Shown piece after piece: positions 1 to 11,908 of a stretch of DNA of 64,000 nt (within the stretch, counting starts at the first letter, position 1; the number at the start of each line of letters is the position of its first letter). The notes under the pieces were generated by a model that made no database searches, was not told the DNA's origin, and saw only the letters and a program-made list of their open reading frames with translations. The translations under genes and the position numbers were made by a program. Where the stretch lies: NCBI RefSeq assembly GCF_001411555.2, contig NC_049914.1:15888798-15952797 (forward strand). The letters run 5' to 3'. The DNA comes from Juglans regia (taxonomy: Eukaryota > Streptophyta > Magnoliopsida > Fagales > Juglandaceae).

Positions 1-1
1 A

Positions 2-206
2 TGCTCCATCTGCCAAAAGGTAAAAGTCGAACATCAGAGACCGACAGGTGAACTACAGTCATTGCCTATCCCAGAGTGGAAATGGGATGATGTGTTTATG
101 GACTTTGTAAACGGTCTGCCAAGGACATCTTCAGGAAAGAACTCAATATGGGTTATAGTCGACTGATTGACTAAGAGCGCACACTTTCTACCCATAGCCA
201 ACACAA
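2..206 (+). pseudogene. Ty3/gypsy (Tekay-like) integrase core, host piece 1 of 4
   Basis: In the frame starting at base 2 the sequence reads through a CxxC remnant (CSICQ) and the start of the integrase catalytic core: [17 protein letters not shown] followed by WVIVD, a stop codon, and LTKSAHFLPIAN. MDF-GLP and LTKSAHF are standard landmarks of plant chromovirus integrases and the D of MDF is the first residue of the D,D,E triad. Integrase joins retrotransposon cDNA to host DNA in the nucleus. The piece enters from upstream of the window, so gag, protease, RT and RNase H are not seen. It stops where LTR A1 is inserted and resumes at 1029. The in-frame TGA makes it a pseudogene. Tekay/Del clade is inferred from the downstream residues. 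Confidence 0.85.
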
Positions 207-1028
207 TGATAGGAACCAAGGTGGGCCTACTCTTAAAGATCCTTTGCAAGTTCCAGATGGGCCAATTACAAGATCAAGGAAGCAATGCAAGGATTGGTGC
301 AATCCACTTGGGATGAAGCCAGCAAAAGCTCAACACTGAAGATGGGTCTGAAAGAAGAAAAACCAGCTTTGATCCACTTTATTCAAGCTGTGGAAGACAT
401 GACTTAGAGATACGGCCTATTGTTATTGGAGGCTTCTAATTTGGTTAAATGATTTATTTTATTTTATTTAGAATAAGTGGGCTTGAAGATGCTTGGCTCA
501 CACGTCTTATTTCTTATGAACTATGTTTTTGGGGAGGCCTTGTATTTTGGCCAATGGCTTATTTGGAAAGTTACATTTTAGGAACTAGGGTTTCATCAAT
601 TTATTGTAGGGGTTACTGTAGCCGCGCGTACTGTAGCCGGTACTGTTCATCAAGGGTAATTTTGGGTAAAAGGGGCTTTATTTTGGCTAGGGTTTTGATT
701 AGGTTTGGATTTAAAAACTCTTTGTAGCCTCATTTGAGACACTAGACAATATTGAATTTTATTTGTGAGTTGAGTTTTCTCCTCTTGTTCTTGATTGAAC
801 TTTTGAACTTATCAAAGGTAAATCACAACCTTTGTGGCATTCCTCCTTTGTAATCTGGGTTCTTGAGACAGGTTCTTCAACGGGTCTAGATTTTAATATA
901 ATCTAGGTTCTTGAAACGGGTTCTCATCGGGTCTAGATTCTCCATCCTTAACTTGATTTTTGGCTTTCTTGGGAAGTTTTCAAATTGATTGTGGGTTCAA
1001 GGGAATTCATTCTCACGGGTTCATATCA
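207..1028 (+). mobile_element. Solo LTR A1 (CRM-like family A) inside the integrase
   Basis: The element starts TGATAGGAACCAAG and ends GGTTCATATCA, matching the LTR ends fixed by the PPT and PBS of the minus-strand copy at 17867-21638. It is flanked by CACAA (202-206) and CACAG (1029-1033), a 4/5 target-site duplication, and splits the integrase reading frame exactly between IANTM and DSMEKL. The first 200 bp carry the family's polyprotein tail (LQVPDGPITRSR at about 247-282), here frameshifted by a small deletion. A TTTAAAAA stretch near 708 aligns with TTTAAATAC in sister copies and may be the TATA element. No internal region is present, so it is a solo LTR left by LTR-LTR recombination. 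Confidence 0.9.
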
Positions 1029-1507
1029 CACAGACTCTATGGAGAAACTATCTCAACTCTATGTTAAGGAAATTGTCCGATTGCACAGAGTAACTAAGAC
1101 TATAGTATCGGACCGAGATACCCGTTTTACTTCACGATTTTGGCAGAATTTAGAAAAGACGTTAGGGACTCATATGAATGTTAGCAGTGCTTATCATCCT
1201 CAGAAGGACAGATAGACAAAATGTACAATCCAGACCTTGGAAGAAATGCTGCAAGCATGCGTTATGGAGCTAAGCGGTAATTGGGAATGTCACCTACCTT
1301 TGGTGGAATTTGCCTACAATAATAGGTTTCAGGCTACCATTCAAATGGCACCCTACGAGGCTTTGTACCAAAGAAAATGCAGATCCCCGTTGTATTGGGA
1401 TGAAGTGGGTGAAAGGAAAATGCTAAGACCCGAATATTTACAAGAAGTTCAAAGACAAGTAACTGTGATTCAAGAAAGAATGAAAGCAGCTCAAAACAGA
1501 CAGAAGA
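1029..1507 (+). pseudogene. Tekay-like integrase core, host piece 2 of 4
   Basis: The reading frame resumes with [18 protein letters not shown], then [13 protein letters not shown] (second catalytic Asp), NVSSAYHPQ, and FAYNNRFQATIQMAPYEAL, KCRSPLYWDEVGE and ERMKAAQNRQK. The family normally has a TDGQSER segment carrying the catalytic Glu before TIQTLE; here it is KDR, TAG stop (1213-1215), TK with AAA at 1219-1221, so the Glu codon is Lys. The protein would therefore be catalytically dead even apart from the stops. The frame is cut at 1507 by T1a and resumes at 6072 with KSYADNRHRNLEF. Confidence 0.9.
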
Positions 1508-4185
1508 TGTAACAGCCCGCTAGAAATTCATTGGTGGAATTTCTATTGACTATAGGAATCTCGTGAAAACCCCATAAGTTTTTACGAATCGACCAATCGC
1601 ATAGGTTTTAGTCTGTCAACATAGTCAGTATTATCACTCACTATAGTGCTAGTAATATGAGTTTAATTATTTGAGTTAGTTAAAAGTGTCAGAATGCATT
1701 ATGGTCTATGCCATTAGACTCAGAGGATTATTTAGGATTTTATGGCGCAATAACTTATTTTCATAATTCCGGACGAAACGTCTGTTGAAAATTGTGAAAT
1801 TATTTTTAGGGGCACTTCGGGGTTGAATTTCATTAAACGATTTTCACTATAAGTTAATATGAATATTTAGAATTTTTTAGTACTAAGTTTATTATGTATT
1901 TTTTTTGGATTGAATAGTAACCTCGATAAGCGTGCAATGTTTTCAAAATCACAGTGTGGAATATCCAAATTAGGTTAGAGAAGTTTTATTTGGACACTTG
2001 GCAAGATCTTAGCCACACTTAGTGAATGGTATTAGACACTTGACACAAAGAAGAACCATTAGATAGATTTGTGAAGGAATCAAGGTGTGAGATCATGCCA
2101 CCTAAGCAAAGTTGTGTTTCATCTGTTCAACCAAATTGTGCCAGACCAAAGAGGGTTTCAACCCTAGCAAAACCCTAAATGATTGGAATCCAATTGAAAC
2201 CCCAAAAGCTTGGTTGAAACCAAAACCCTAAATGGTTTTCCCAAACCCTAAAGTTGGCCTCCAAACCCTTTTTAATCCGATTTCTAGCATTGTGTTTAAT
2301 CACTTGATTAAATCACTTCCACATGCTATTAATTAATCAAATCCTTGTTATGACATCATTATTCAACCTTTTAAACCTTGGGAATTTGATTGGGCCAAGA
2401 AAAATTGATTTTGGGCTTGATAGCATCTCAAACCCTAACCAAACCCCCTTTAAACCCCAAATTGAAGCCCACTTGGTGGGGCCCACCAAGGCCCACGAAA
2501 TTGGCCACCTTGGCAAAGCTTCTTGGAGAAGTTTCCTCCCCCACATGGCAGACCATCCACTGCCATTGGCTGCACCCAATAGTGCCTTGATGTGAAGGAG
2601 AAATCCACTCCATCAACCTCCATCTTTCACAGCTGCTGCAAGCAGTCTCTGCCCCTCTCTATTCTCCACTTTATGTCACATATCCACCTCCAATCAAGGG
2701 TCATTCAAGCCCATAACTTCTCCCTCCAGAAGTCTAAAGTCGTGCAAGACATACTTCTCTCCATTTTATCACTTCTTTCTCCCGTTCTTAGAGAGAAACC
2801 CAAAAGAGCTCTCTCGGGCAGATTTCTGGGACTTTTTGCGTGGCCATTTACGACCCTTTGTAAGTATTTTCGCACGATGATTCCTTCACATAAATTGTTC
2901 TTCTTTGAGTCTAGTTTCCGTGGATATATTATTAGTCTCATTCCATTCTCATTTGCTCTGTAAAAAATATTTTTAACCATGGAAAGGTCATTCTGGGCGT
3001 GAAACTGGAGAGTATGTTATGTTTTGGAAGTTTTGACCAAGCTAATGGACTTATCTTGGTCCGAAAATTTTATGGAGTGTTTTTAACATGTGTTTATGAA
3101 TGTTCATTGAGGTTTTGTTGCATGAATAAAGCTTTTGATGATATATTTTCTTAGAGTTAGAAACTTGAAAACTGGAAGTGGAAAAACAGTTTCTGTTTGG
3201 TGAAAGTTTGAATATTTCGTGGTTTAATCTTTTTCCAAAGGCTTTGATATTTTTATATGATGATCCTAAGCCTCTTGTATACATGTTAGGATGTTATTTC
3301 AAAGATATTTAGTATTATTTTTAAAGATATGATTTTCTATGCAAGAGGATTTCGGTTAGGCCTAAACTTTGATGTTTTTGAGTTAGATCCATGTTTTATT
3401 AAATTTTAGCCATGTGATTTTAATTTTGATGGTTGGATCTTCTTTAGGACACATTTTTAAACCATGTGATGTGTTAGTTTGAAGATCACATGCCTTTAAG
3501 CCATGGATCAAGAGATTGATCATAGTTAGTTGGGAAAATCAGTTTCTGTTTTGGACTAAGTTTAAAACCAAAAACTCCAAGTGTTGTTTTGTGTTTTTTG
3601 GTGAGTTTTGTTTGATGTTTTAAAGCATGTTTGATCTTAGGATGATGTTATGAATATGTTAGAAGTAAGATTTGATTTTTTGGAATTCTTGGAGATGTTT
3701 TTATTAAGGTCAAAACTTGTGATTTAAGGTTTACTTTTTGTTAAAAAGTTTGGGTCTTTTTACAAAAAGTTTGGTATTGATAATTAGCTTTTTCTTAATG
3801 GATAGTTTTAAGGGTGTTTTTAAACTTAGGATAGGAAGATCTTTGTTACAAGATTTTGGTTTATTCATGAGTTTTGGAACTTGAAAGAATTGCAACCAAA
3901 ATAAGACAAATGGCCTATGTAGGTTTCGGCCATAGTGAGTTTTTCATAGTTGTGATTGGTTTTAAATTTTTCTGAGTTGAGATTTGAGTTTGGGACAAAA
4001 TTTACATGAGTAATGTAAATTTTGGTAATTTTTTAGAATTAGGATATCAAATCCTTAAGTTAGGGGGTAAAATGGTCATTTGCCCACATGTAGAGGGTAA
4101 AATGGTAATTTTACTCTAAGTTGTCTCTTTTTACATTTCTAATTGTTAGTAATTAATTTCTAACTTTTAGAATAACCTTTTACAG

Positions 4186-4230
4186 TTCCTCGTGTTTCGC
4201 ACTTTATTCTAGTAGAACGCGACGATCGAG
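4186..4230 (+). other. Exon-like cassette in T1 LTR (AG / GAG|GTAAGT)
   Basis: A 45-nt segment is preceded by CTTTTACAG and followed by GAG|GTAAGTTAGC, which match plant 3' and 5' splice-site consensuses. The minus-strand relative T1b has the same arrangement (34935-34981, 47 nt, CTTTCAG before and GAG|GTAAGT after). In T1c the donor GT is AT, so it would not be used. Splicing is inferred; no transcript is seen. Confidence 0.4.
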
Positions 4231-4289
4231 GTAAGTTAGCTTTTAACTTACTATCAGTTTAATGTGTATGAGTGATAAGTAAGGGAACT

Positions 4290-4720
4290 AAATTGTATGT
4301 ATGCATGTTATCATATGTGTCATGCCAAGTCATTACATATTTATCTGTTACACAGAATTTATTCTGTCATGAATTATTCATCTGTTACAAAAGATATTCT
4401 GTCACGTATTCCTATACATTGCAAGCATGTCATGTTAAGTTAAGTATGCCATCTGTTACATGTATTTCATGTCATGTAAGATTCACTGTCACATGTTACA
4501 CCATGTTATGAAATGTTGTCTGTTATATGGTATGCCATGTTACGAAATGTTGCATGTTACATGTATGCCATGTTATGAAATGTATTCTGTTACATTTATG
4601 TCTTGAACTATGTCATGTCTGTCATCTTATGTTCATGTCATGTTATGCTACATCAGGACTTTTGTCTTTTATGTCACGATCATGTTACGTCACGTTACGA
4701 AATGTCATGTATGCCAGTTA
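4290..4720 (+). repeat. Degenerate short-period repeat (TGTTACGAAATGT-like)
   Basis: Irregular reiteration of words such as GCCATGTTACGAAATGT, CATGTTACATGTATG and CATGTCATGTTA. The same stretch appears in T1b (about 34430-34850) and T1c (about 40320-40750), so it is an inherited part of the T1 LTR. Open frames across it are a by-product of low complexity. Confidence 0.75.
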
Positions 4721-4879
4721 AATTATTCATGTCAATCACGACCCTAAGCGCTAGGATGGGGTAATATCCTAGTGGAACTCCTTTGTTCACGCTGGAGTAT
4801 CTAAATAGGTGTAAAATTCCCTAGGTTGACAAAGTACAGTCAACAGGTTGCGAATGGGGCCTAATTAGCTGGTCACCGG

Positions 4880-5110
4880 AGCGCACCAGGCACTAACGCC
4901 GATGGTGCCACACATTACGTTACGTGTGTCCACAGCAAGTGTGGCACAAACAAATAAGTCATGGGGCCACAACAACTGTGGAGCATACACTACGTGAGAC
5001 ACAGCAATTGTGACACGTAGAATACGTGGGGCCACAACAACTGTGGAGTACGTATTAACGCACTCACAGCTGGTATAGAAACCTGTGATGTGATGCGGTA
5101 ATCGGCAGGG
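4880..5110 (+). repeat. Imperfect ~70-bp duplications with CCACAACAACTGTGG
   Basis: The word GGGGCCACAACAACTGTGGAG occurs twice, about 68 bp apart, each copy with a small CCACA/TGTGG hairpin. T1c also has two copies. T1b has three, because about 30 bp are duplicated again (about 34140-34200). Confidence 0.75.
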
Positions 5111-5165
5111 ACACACGGCTCAAGGGGACCTGTGTAGCACCCATATGGTCACTTTAATGATTAAG

Positions 5166-5520
5166 TCTATTGAATAAGATTTCAAGTTCATGTATTTCAC
5201 GTTCAAGTCATGTTTCAAGTTCACGTTATGTTACGTTCAAGTTTATGTTCACGCAATCATGGTAATCCCATGAGACAAGAATATGTTTCAAGTTCATGTT
5301 ATGTTATGTTCACATTTACGTTATGTTCCAAGTTCACATTTATGTTATGTCATGCTCAAGTTCATGTTCAAATTATGCATGTTCACGTTCATGTTTTAAG
5401 TCCATGTTATATTTCAAGTTCACGTTCATGCTATGTTTCAAGTCACGTTCATGCTAAGCTTCAGTTTCAGTTTAAGTTATGCCAGTTATGTTATGTTGTA
5501 TGTCAAGTTATGCTATGATT
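5166..5520 (+). repeat. CAAGTTCATGTT-rich degenerate array
   Basis: About 350 bp of irregular repeats of TTCAAGTTCATGTTATG and variants. It is shared with T1b (33640-33950) and T1c (39490-39870). Copy number and order differ between LTRs, as expected of slippage-prone DNA. Confidence 0.75.
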
Positions 5521-5601
5521 ACTTATGATTTGATTATGCATTCATGCTTTTACTACCATGCATGCATCATTAACCTGTGTGGAAGTTTTCCGTTAACTTG
5601 C

Positions 5602-5664
5602 TGAGATTTGTAATCAAATCTCACTATGATAGTCTCAACTACCATTCCCCCCGAATGATAGATT
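5602..5664 (+). other. Tandem hairpins in T1 LTR
   Basis: TGAGATTTG and CAAATCTCA form a perfect 9-bp stem around TAAT (5602-5623). About 20 nt later CTACCATTC and GAATGATAG form a second stem around a C-run loop. In T1b and T1c the second stem is a fully paired CTACCATTC/GAATGGTAG. Other LTR families carry a different but well-paired hairpin at the same place. Confidence 0.65.
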
Positions 5665-6071
5665 TTGTTATAGGATCTGAAGGAAACCGGGAATCGACCA
5701 ACTGGAAACGGCCGACTAAGCGACGGTGCGACGTAGATGGTATTACAATAGTTACCTCAGATTACTACTTGTATTGGTGAAGTTCAATCTCCAGCACTCT
5801 TTTGATCACAACCTTATGGACTATTATTGTGATCTTAGTTGTTTAGTATGTCGTTAAGTATGGAGTATGTTTTAAGTATTTGGGATATTTTAGTTTGGTG
5901 CATAGTATTGCTAAAGAAAAAAAATTATCCGCTGCGAATATTGCAAAATGCTAGATGCATGTTAGGAATATTGCATCTTATATGTCATGAACGGGGGCAG
6001 GTAACCTTGTGTTGCATGTCTCGACACTTCAAATGTCCGTCCGATCCCAAGCGGAATTTGGGGGCGTCACA

Positions 6072-6439
6072 GAAGAGCTATGCCGATAACCGACATAGGA
6101 ATTTGGAGTTTGCAGTAGGAGATTGGGTATACCTCAAAGTATCGTCATGAAATGAGTCATACGATTCGGTAAGAAGGGAAAGTTAAGTCTCCGATACGTA
6201 GGACCCTACGAGATAATCGAAAGAGTCGGTCTAGTAGCTTATAAATTGAATCTGCCAACAAAGCTATAGGGAATACACAATGTGTTTCATGTTTCAACTT
6301 TGAAGAAGAGTTTCAGACAAAAACGACCAGTAGTTATGAAGCCCGATGAGATTCAGCTTCAACCCAACTTGCCTTATACAGAATGGCCAGTACAGATCGT
6401 GGATCGTAAGGAATAGGAGTTGAGGAATCAGAAGATACC
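6072..6439 (+). pseudogene. Tekay-like integrase C-terminal region, host piece 3 of 4
   Basis: The frame continues with KSYADNRHRNLEFAVGDWVYLKVS, then, after a one-base shift near 6150, RFGKKGKLSLRYVGPYEII, LVAYKLNLPTKL, a stop, HNVFHVSTLKKS, and VQIVDRKE, a stop and ELRNQKIP. These match the integrase C-terminal (GPY/F) region of Tekay/Del chromoviruses and the start of the post-integrase segment where a chromodomain lies in intact members. The piece ends at T2a; the target duplication is ATACC (6435-6439) against AGACC (12287-12291). Confidence 0.88.
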
Positions 6440-7920
6440 TGTAACATCCGAACCCAATCAAGCTCAATTTATTTATTTATTTATTTTGTTTTTGTTTTTT
6501 TTTTCCACACGTTAACTTCCCTGCATATTTTTTTTTCTTTTCATCAATAATTTTTTCACCCGTAGGTCTTCCTCTCATCCAAGACATGCTTACACACGCA
6601 CATCTCAGTTTTTCATCCGCATGCACGTCTCCCTCATCCTTCTAGGGTTTTCGCATCACATATATGTATATACACACAAATACACTTATCCCTCATGCAT
6701 GATGAAGCCAAGCTACCGCTGCCCTCCTTTCATGACCTCGGCCAGTCGAACTTCCCAGAGCATCTGCCCTCTTTTGTGAACCACTGCCATCTCCCAAACT
6801 CCTCCTCGAAACCATTCCCAGCCACTGGGTGTCGCAGTCAAGCCCAGCCTTAGAAACAATTGGTAGTTGTTCCGTGCATTGTTTCCTTAAAAGCCAACTC
6901 TCGTGTGACCTCACCATCAGCGGACGCAACCTGGGTTGTCCACCGCGCTTAACCAACTGCCCAGACCACCACCACCATTGCCCAGCCATTGAAGGAAACA
7001 CACCCACGAAATCCTCTGCTTTTCCAGGTCGAAACAGAGTCACCACTTATAGCCATCCCCAGCTCTTTCTCACTACCATTAACCACAACAAGTGTATACA
7101 GAAACTACCGGCGAAAACTTCCCATCACCCCGGTCCGCCGTAGGCTGCCTCAAGTCCCGGTAAGCCCACGCCGTTTCTTTTTATTCTTTTTCTTTTCTCT
7201 CGGTCTTTCTCCGTCTCTACCTCACTCTCTCACCGTGTGTCTCTCTCTCATCACTCTCTCTCTTCCATTGCACCGCCATAGTAACCACCACCGCCAGCGT
7301 ATCCTTTGCATCCGCCCAATTCTGTCGCAGCTCCAATTCTCTCGGTGAGCCTCTGCTTCACAAATTGTTGTTTTATGAATCGGTTGTCTTATAAACACGT
7401 TTCATGTAAAGCTGGTCTTGCATAAGATATTTTGTGTTGAAATTACAATGTTACCCTTTTAATTACAAGTCATGTTAGTTAGTTTTAATTTTTTTAATAT
7501 GTAAAAGTGAGCATCATTTTTTTATTTTCTAATTTTCTAAAAACTCTTAAATACAGAAATTTTAATAAGTGAATTAGATTGTTTCTTTCAAAAGTAAGTA
7601 AACAATAATGTTGTATTGTTTTTATTATGATGTAGTTTATTAAATTTTTTATGTATAATTTAAAATATTTTGTTATAATTATATTATTTGGAGTTAAATT
7701 TTATAATTTGATTTCGATAGTAAATAGATTAGATTTTTATATCATAGTTGGAGTTAAATTTAGTGGATATTGATGAATTTAGAAAATGTGCCAATATTTT
7801 AGGATTACGTGAAGTTAGGTTTTTAAGGAATTAAAATAGGTTATTTTAGTATCTTAGGCTTAAATATTGAAATATGTGTTTGATTGGAAATTTATGAGAA
7901 TTACGTGGTTATTTTTATAG

Positions 7921-7980
7921 GTGACGATTAATTATTGTTCGACATTTTGAGAAAATTTTTGAAAAAGCTAAGAAGTCCAG
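7921..7980 (+). other. 60-nt exon-like cassette of T2 LTR (copy 1)
   Basis: Exactly 60 nt lie between TTTTTATAG and GTAAGCGGGG, ending AAGTCCAG. Matching 60-nt cassettes occur in T2b (10400-10459) and, on the minus strand, T2e (62064-62123). The equal length despite many substitutions suggests the borders matter. Splicing is inferred. Confidence 0.45.
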
Positions 7981-10399
7981 GTAAGCGGGGTTCCTATGCT
8001 AGACTTTGCATTAAAATAAAATGTACTGAGGTTGACTTTTTGGAAAATTTACATATTTGGTTATGAAAAGAAATTTGAACTACCTTAGTTATTTGTTTTG
8101 CATTACTCATGAGATTCTGTTTAAGAAGAAAGTATTTTCTGTCATGACTGGCGTAGACATGAGCTTATTTCTGGCATTTTGTTTCTGACCTTTGCAAAAG
8201 AGAATGAATATGAAATTTTGTGCATAAATTATATTTTTGTGATATGATTATGTTATGTTCTGATATGGTACTCTGATATAATATGATCTGATTTCTGAAA
8301 ACCTCTGGCATAACATTCTGTTTCTATTTTTGCTCCATTCTGACCTTACCATGGGTGTAAAACTGTGGCCTCTGTTCTGGTTGGTACCAACTTTTCTGTT
8401 TCTGGTGCACCCACTTTGGCAACAAAGTGGTTTTCTGCGTGGTCTTTCCTATTTGCACACTCGGGGCTTCGAGAATGAAAAAGGGGAAGATTCACATTCT
8501 GTTTCTGCTCGGTTAGCTGCCGGGGTTTGCACAACCCTACCACGAGGGTTAAACGTGGTATTTATTCTGATATGATAAGATAAGATGTGTAACACCTGAG
8601 CCCAACCAAGCCCGCTATACAAAATTTTTAGGTTTATAGGTACGAAAAGCCCATTTGAAATTTCGAGTAAAATTTTTGGAAGAGAGTATAGGCCTAAAAT
8701 ATTTTTGGCAGATTATATTTTTTTTTGATAGGTTTAAAATCTTTTAATGGACCAAGTAGATTTTCACTTGAAAAATTTATGATACTAGTGTAATTTTTTT
8801 AAGGTTGAGTTGAGGTCCAAAACTTAGAGAAAAAGGCCATGCATTAACCCCATTCAAGATCCCAATCATGGGCCAATTATTTTCAGGTTAAAGTGCCATA
8901 GCCCGTGAAAATAATTTCAGACTCCACGTTCACGTTCGCGTCTGTTTACCCACTGCATGCACACACATGACTTAGCCTTCTATCCGCACACACGTCTCTC
9001 ATCCCTCTAGGGTTTTCTCATCACATATTTATACACACTGATACACTCATCCCTCGTGCATGTTGAGGCCAAGCTGCCGCTGCCCTCCTTTCATGACCTC
9101 GGCCAGCCAGTTTTCCCAGAGCATCTGCCCTCCTTGGTGATTCACTGTCATTTCCCAAATTCCTCCTTGGAACCATTCCCAGCCACTAGGCGTCGCAGTC
9201 AAGCCCAGCCCGAGAAACATTTGGTAGTTGTTCCGTGCATTGTTTCCTTAAAAACCAACTCCCGCACGACTTCACCATCGGAGGACGAAACCTGGGTTGT
9301 CCATCGCGCGTAGCCAATTGTCCAGACCTCACCACCGTGCCCACTGCCCAGCCACACGAAGCTGTCGCCTAGCGTCCCGTAGCCTCTACTGCAAGTCTCG
9401 GACTGCTCTGTTTTGGTATCCAAAAACAGAGCATATTTAGCCACCTTGTGCCGCTGAAATCACCCTCCATCGAAAGCTCCTCCGCACTGTGCCCCCACAG
9501 AAACTGCCAAGGAGGACGTCTCATCACCCCAGTCTGCCGCACGGTGCCTCAGTTTGCCCACGGTAAGCTCGCGCCACTTCCGGTTGAGGGTCCTTTCCTT
9601 TCGGTCTCTCTCTCTCTCTCGGTTTCAGCTCTCTCTCCCTCTCTTCCAGTGCGACGCCGTCGAGGAAGGTCATCACTACCTCTGTCCAACGTCTGTCACA
9701 CTCCCACGGTGCCGCTGCCTCAAGTTTCTTTCTCGTGAGTTTGTCCCTACCGTCACTCGCATTTTGCCTCTTCTGATTTTAGTTTTTGCTATTAATAACA
9801 GTTACTTAAAAAGGGAATTGTGGTTGTCTCGGGTAACTGGTAGGAGAAGGGCATTTTTACCATTTTGCCCTTTTTGTTTAAAACGTCAACTAAGTTGGTA
9901 TTTTTTTTTAACTTAAATGTGGGCTGCATGTGATTTTTATGGTTACACTAAAGTGAGTTTATTTTGCTAAGTTGGTATTATTAAGAGACTAATTTTTTAT
10001 CGAATTGGTTATTAAATAAATATTGATAATTTTTTTTGAATGATCAGTAAATACAAAATCTTATTATGAATCCTTGTAAAAGAATATTCTTTTTAAACAA
10101 AAGTATGATTATCAACTTATAATGATTTCGATATAGTTATGTTATTTTAGTTTTATAAATTATAGTAAGATTTCAATTGTAAATAAGTTAGAATCTTATA
10201 AATAAGTTAGAATTTAATGTTTTAGTCAGAGTAATATGTTGTATATTGATGAGTTTAGAAAGTGATGTTGGTATTTCAGGAATAATGAGAATTTTGGGTT
10301 TGAGGAATTAAAAATAGATTATTTTAGGAGTTTTAGACTTGAATATTGAAATACGAGATTGATTGAAAATTTATGTAAATTTACGTGATTACCTTATAG

Positions 10400-10459
10400 G
10401 TGACGATTAATAATTGTCCGGCATTGTTGAGGAAATTTTCGAAAGGCTAAGAAGTTCAG
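10400..10459 (+). other. 60-nt exon-like cassette of T2 LTR (copy 2)
   Basis: Flanked by CCTTATAG and GTAAGCGGGG, ending AAGTTCAG; 60 nt, with no indel against the T2a copy although flanking DNA has indels. Confidence 0.45.
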
Positions 10460-10850
10460 GTAAGCGGGGTTCCTATGCTAGACTTTGTAATATATAAAAT
10501 GAACTGAGGTCCGTTTTGGAAAATATGCATGTTTTGTTATGAAAAGAAATTTGAACTACCTCAGTTATTTGTTCTGTATTACTCATAAGATTCTGTTTAA
10601 GAAGAAAGTATTTTCTGTCATGACTGGTGTAGACATGAGCTTATTTTTGACATTCTGTTTCTAAATTTTGAAAAAGAGAGCGAATATGAAATTTTGTGCA
10701 TAAATTATGTTGTGATATGATTTTGTTTTGTTTTGAAGATTTGGTTCAGTACTCTGTTTGGATAAGACGTGATTTTTGAAAACCTTTGGCATGACTCTTT
10801 GATTCTGAATTTGATTATGTTTCCGCTCTGTTCCGTTACGGCCCTGCCAC

Positions 10851-10986
10851 GGGTGATAATAGTGGCATACGGCCCAACCACGGGTTACAATAGTGGATAC
10901 GGCCCAACCACAGGTAATAATAGTGGATACGGCCCAACCACGAGTTATAATAGTAGACACGGCCCAATCACGGGTTAGAGTAGTGG
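10851..10986 (+). repeat. 30-31-bp minisatellite in T2b
   Basis: Four units (10851-10881, 10882-10911, 10912-10941, 10942-10971) plus a partial, each carrying ATAGTGG-TACGGCCCAACCAC. T2a has a single unit equivalent near 8350, T2d has five 31-bp units with a different sequence, and T2e has about three, so copy number changed after the LTRs spread. Confidence 0.9.
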
Positions 10987-11890
10987 TCTCTGTTTTGAGT
11001 GCATACCTTGGTGATAGAGTGTTTTATGTTCTACTTGGCTATCCGCAGATGCACAACCCTACCACTGAGGTTATACATGGCCTCTGTTCTGATATGATGT
11101 TATGATGATGATGATGATCATTTATGCTATGCCAAAGAATATTTTGAATGAAATTATTTCTAAATCTTCACTCTGATATTTTGATAACATGTTCTGCTTC
11201 CGCACTCTGAAAATGAAAATGTTTTGTTCTGCATTCTGATTTCTGTAAATGCTCATGTTTATACACTGGTATATGTTCTCTGCTTACTGAGTTGTTGATA
11301 ACTCACCCCTTATCTCCATATATTTTTTGGATAATTTTGATGGTTCAGTTGGTGAACAAGAGTAGGAAGTTTTAGCAAGGTGTGATGATCGAAGTGGAAT
11401 AAGTGCCTGAGAGTACAAGTGTTTACTTGAAAGTCGTTAGTAAACTGATTTTATTTGTCGGGTATTTTGTTTTGTGGAATTAAGGATAATTTTGAGTTTT
11501 GGAGTCTTTAAGTTATGTTATTGAGATTTTCTTTACTGTCCCCATAGAGGAACTTAGATATTTGGATTGATTAAATGGATTAATATTTTATGGGATTTTC
11601 TGAACTTTATAGTCGTATTATTTAAGTTGATTTTAAATATTAAGAGTTAACTCTCCGGACCTCCGGGAACGGGGCGTTACAAGATGTGATGTTTCAGTTT
11701 ATGCTATCCCAAAGGGATTTTGATTGTGAATATTTTTGAACTTTCGCTCTAATATTTTTGATAACACGTTATGACGCTGCATTTTGAAAACAAATATTCT
11801 GATTATGCATTATGAAAGAAAATATTTTGTTCTGCATTCTGAACTCTGTAAATGCTCATGTTTACACACTAGTATATGTTCTCTGCTTAC

Positions 11891-11908
11891 TGAGTTGTTG
11901 ATAACTCA
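11891..11908 (+). other. Conserved LTR hairpin, T2a
   Basis: TGAGTT and AACTCA pair perfectly around GTTGAT, directly after CTTAC. The same element is at 11288-11305 (T2b), 24021-24038 (T2d), and on the minus strand at 17140-17157 and 61164-61181. Confidence 0.6.

Larger units (their letters stand above)
1508..6071 (+). mobile_element. Solo LTR T1a, 4.56 kb
   Basis: The element starts TGTAACAGCCCGCTAG and ends GGGGGCGTCACA and is bounded by a perfect 5-bp duplication GAAGA (1503-1507 and 6072-6076); removing it restores integrase residues RQKSYA. Two relatives on the minus strand (33093-37455 and 38978-44102) confirm both ends. At 4.56 kb it is very long for an LTR. It holds degenerate short-period repeats (4290-4720, 4880-5110, 5166-5520), an exon-like cassette (4186-4230), and a hairpin pair (5602-5664). 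No internal domain is present. Orientation is inferred from terminal similarity to T3 LTRs, which have TATA boxes on the same strand. Membership of the Tekay clade is inferred. Confidence 0.88.
8588..11681 (+). mobile_element. Solo LTR T2b, 3.09 kb, nested in T2a
   Basis: The element starts TGTAACACCTGAGCCC and ends GGAACGGGGCGTTACA. It has a perfect AGATG duplication (8583-8587, 11682-11686) and lies inside a sister LTR of its own family, so T2a is older. Features parallel T2a: TATTTATACACAC near 9020, a C/T-rich leader, donor-like CGGTAAGC (9561) and CGTGAGT (9734), the 60-nt cassette (10400-10459), a 30-bp minisatellite (10851-10986) and a TGAGTT...AACTCA hairpin (11288-11305). Confidence 0.93.

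Noticed and set aside
2155..2260. Interstitial telomere from repeated AAACCCTAAA words
   Set aside because: The words are separated by unrelated bases and lie inside a T1 LTR; no (TTTAGGG)n run exists. They resemble telo-box promoter motifs at most.
9056..9738. Protein-coding gene in T2b
   Set aside because: The frames lie in an LTR leader, are short, differ between T2a and T2b by frameshifts, and resemble no domain.
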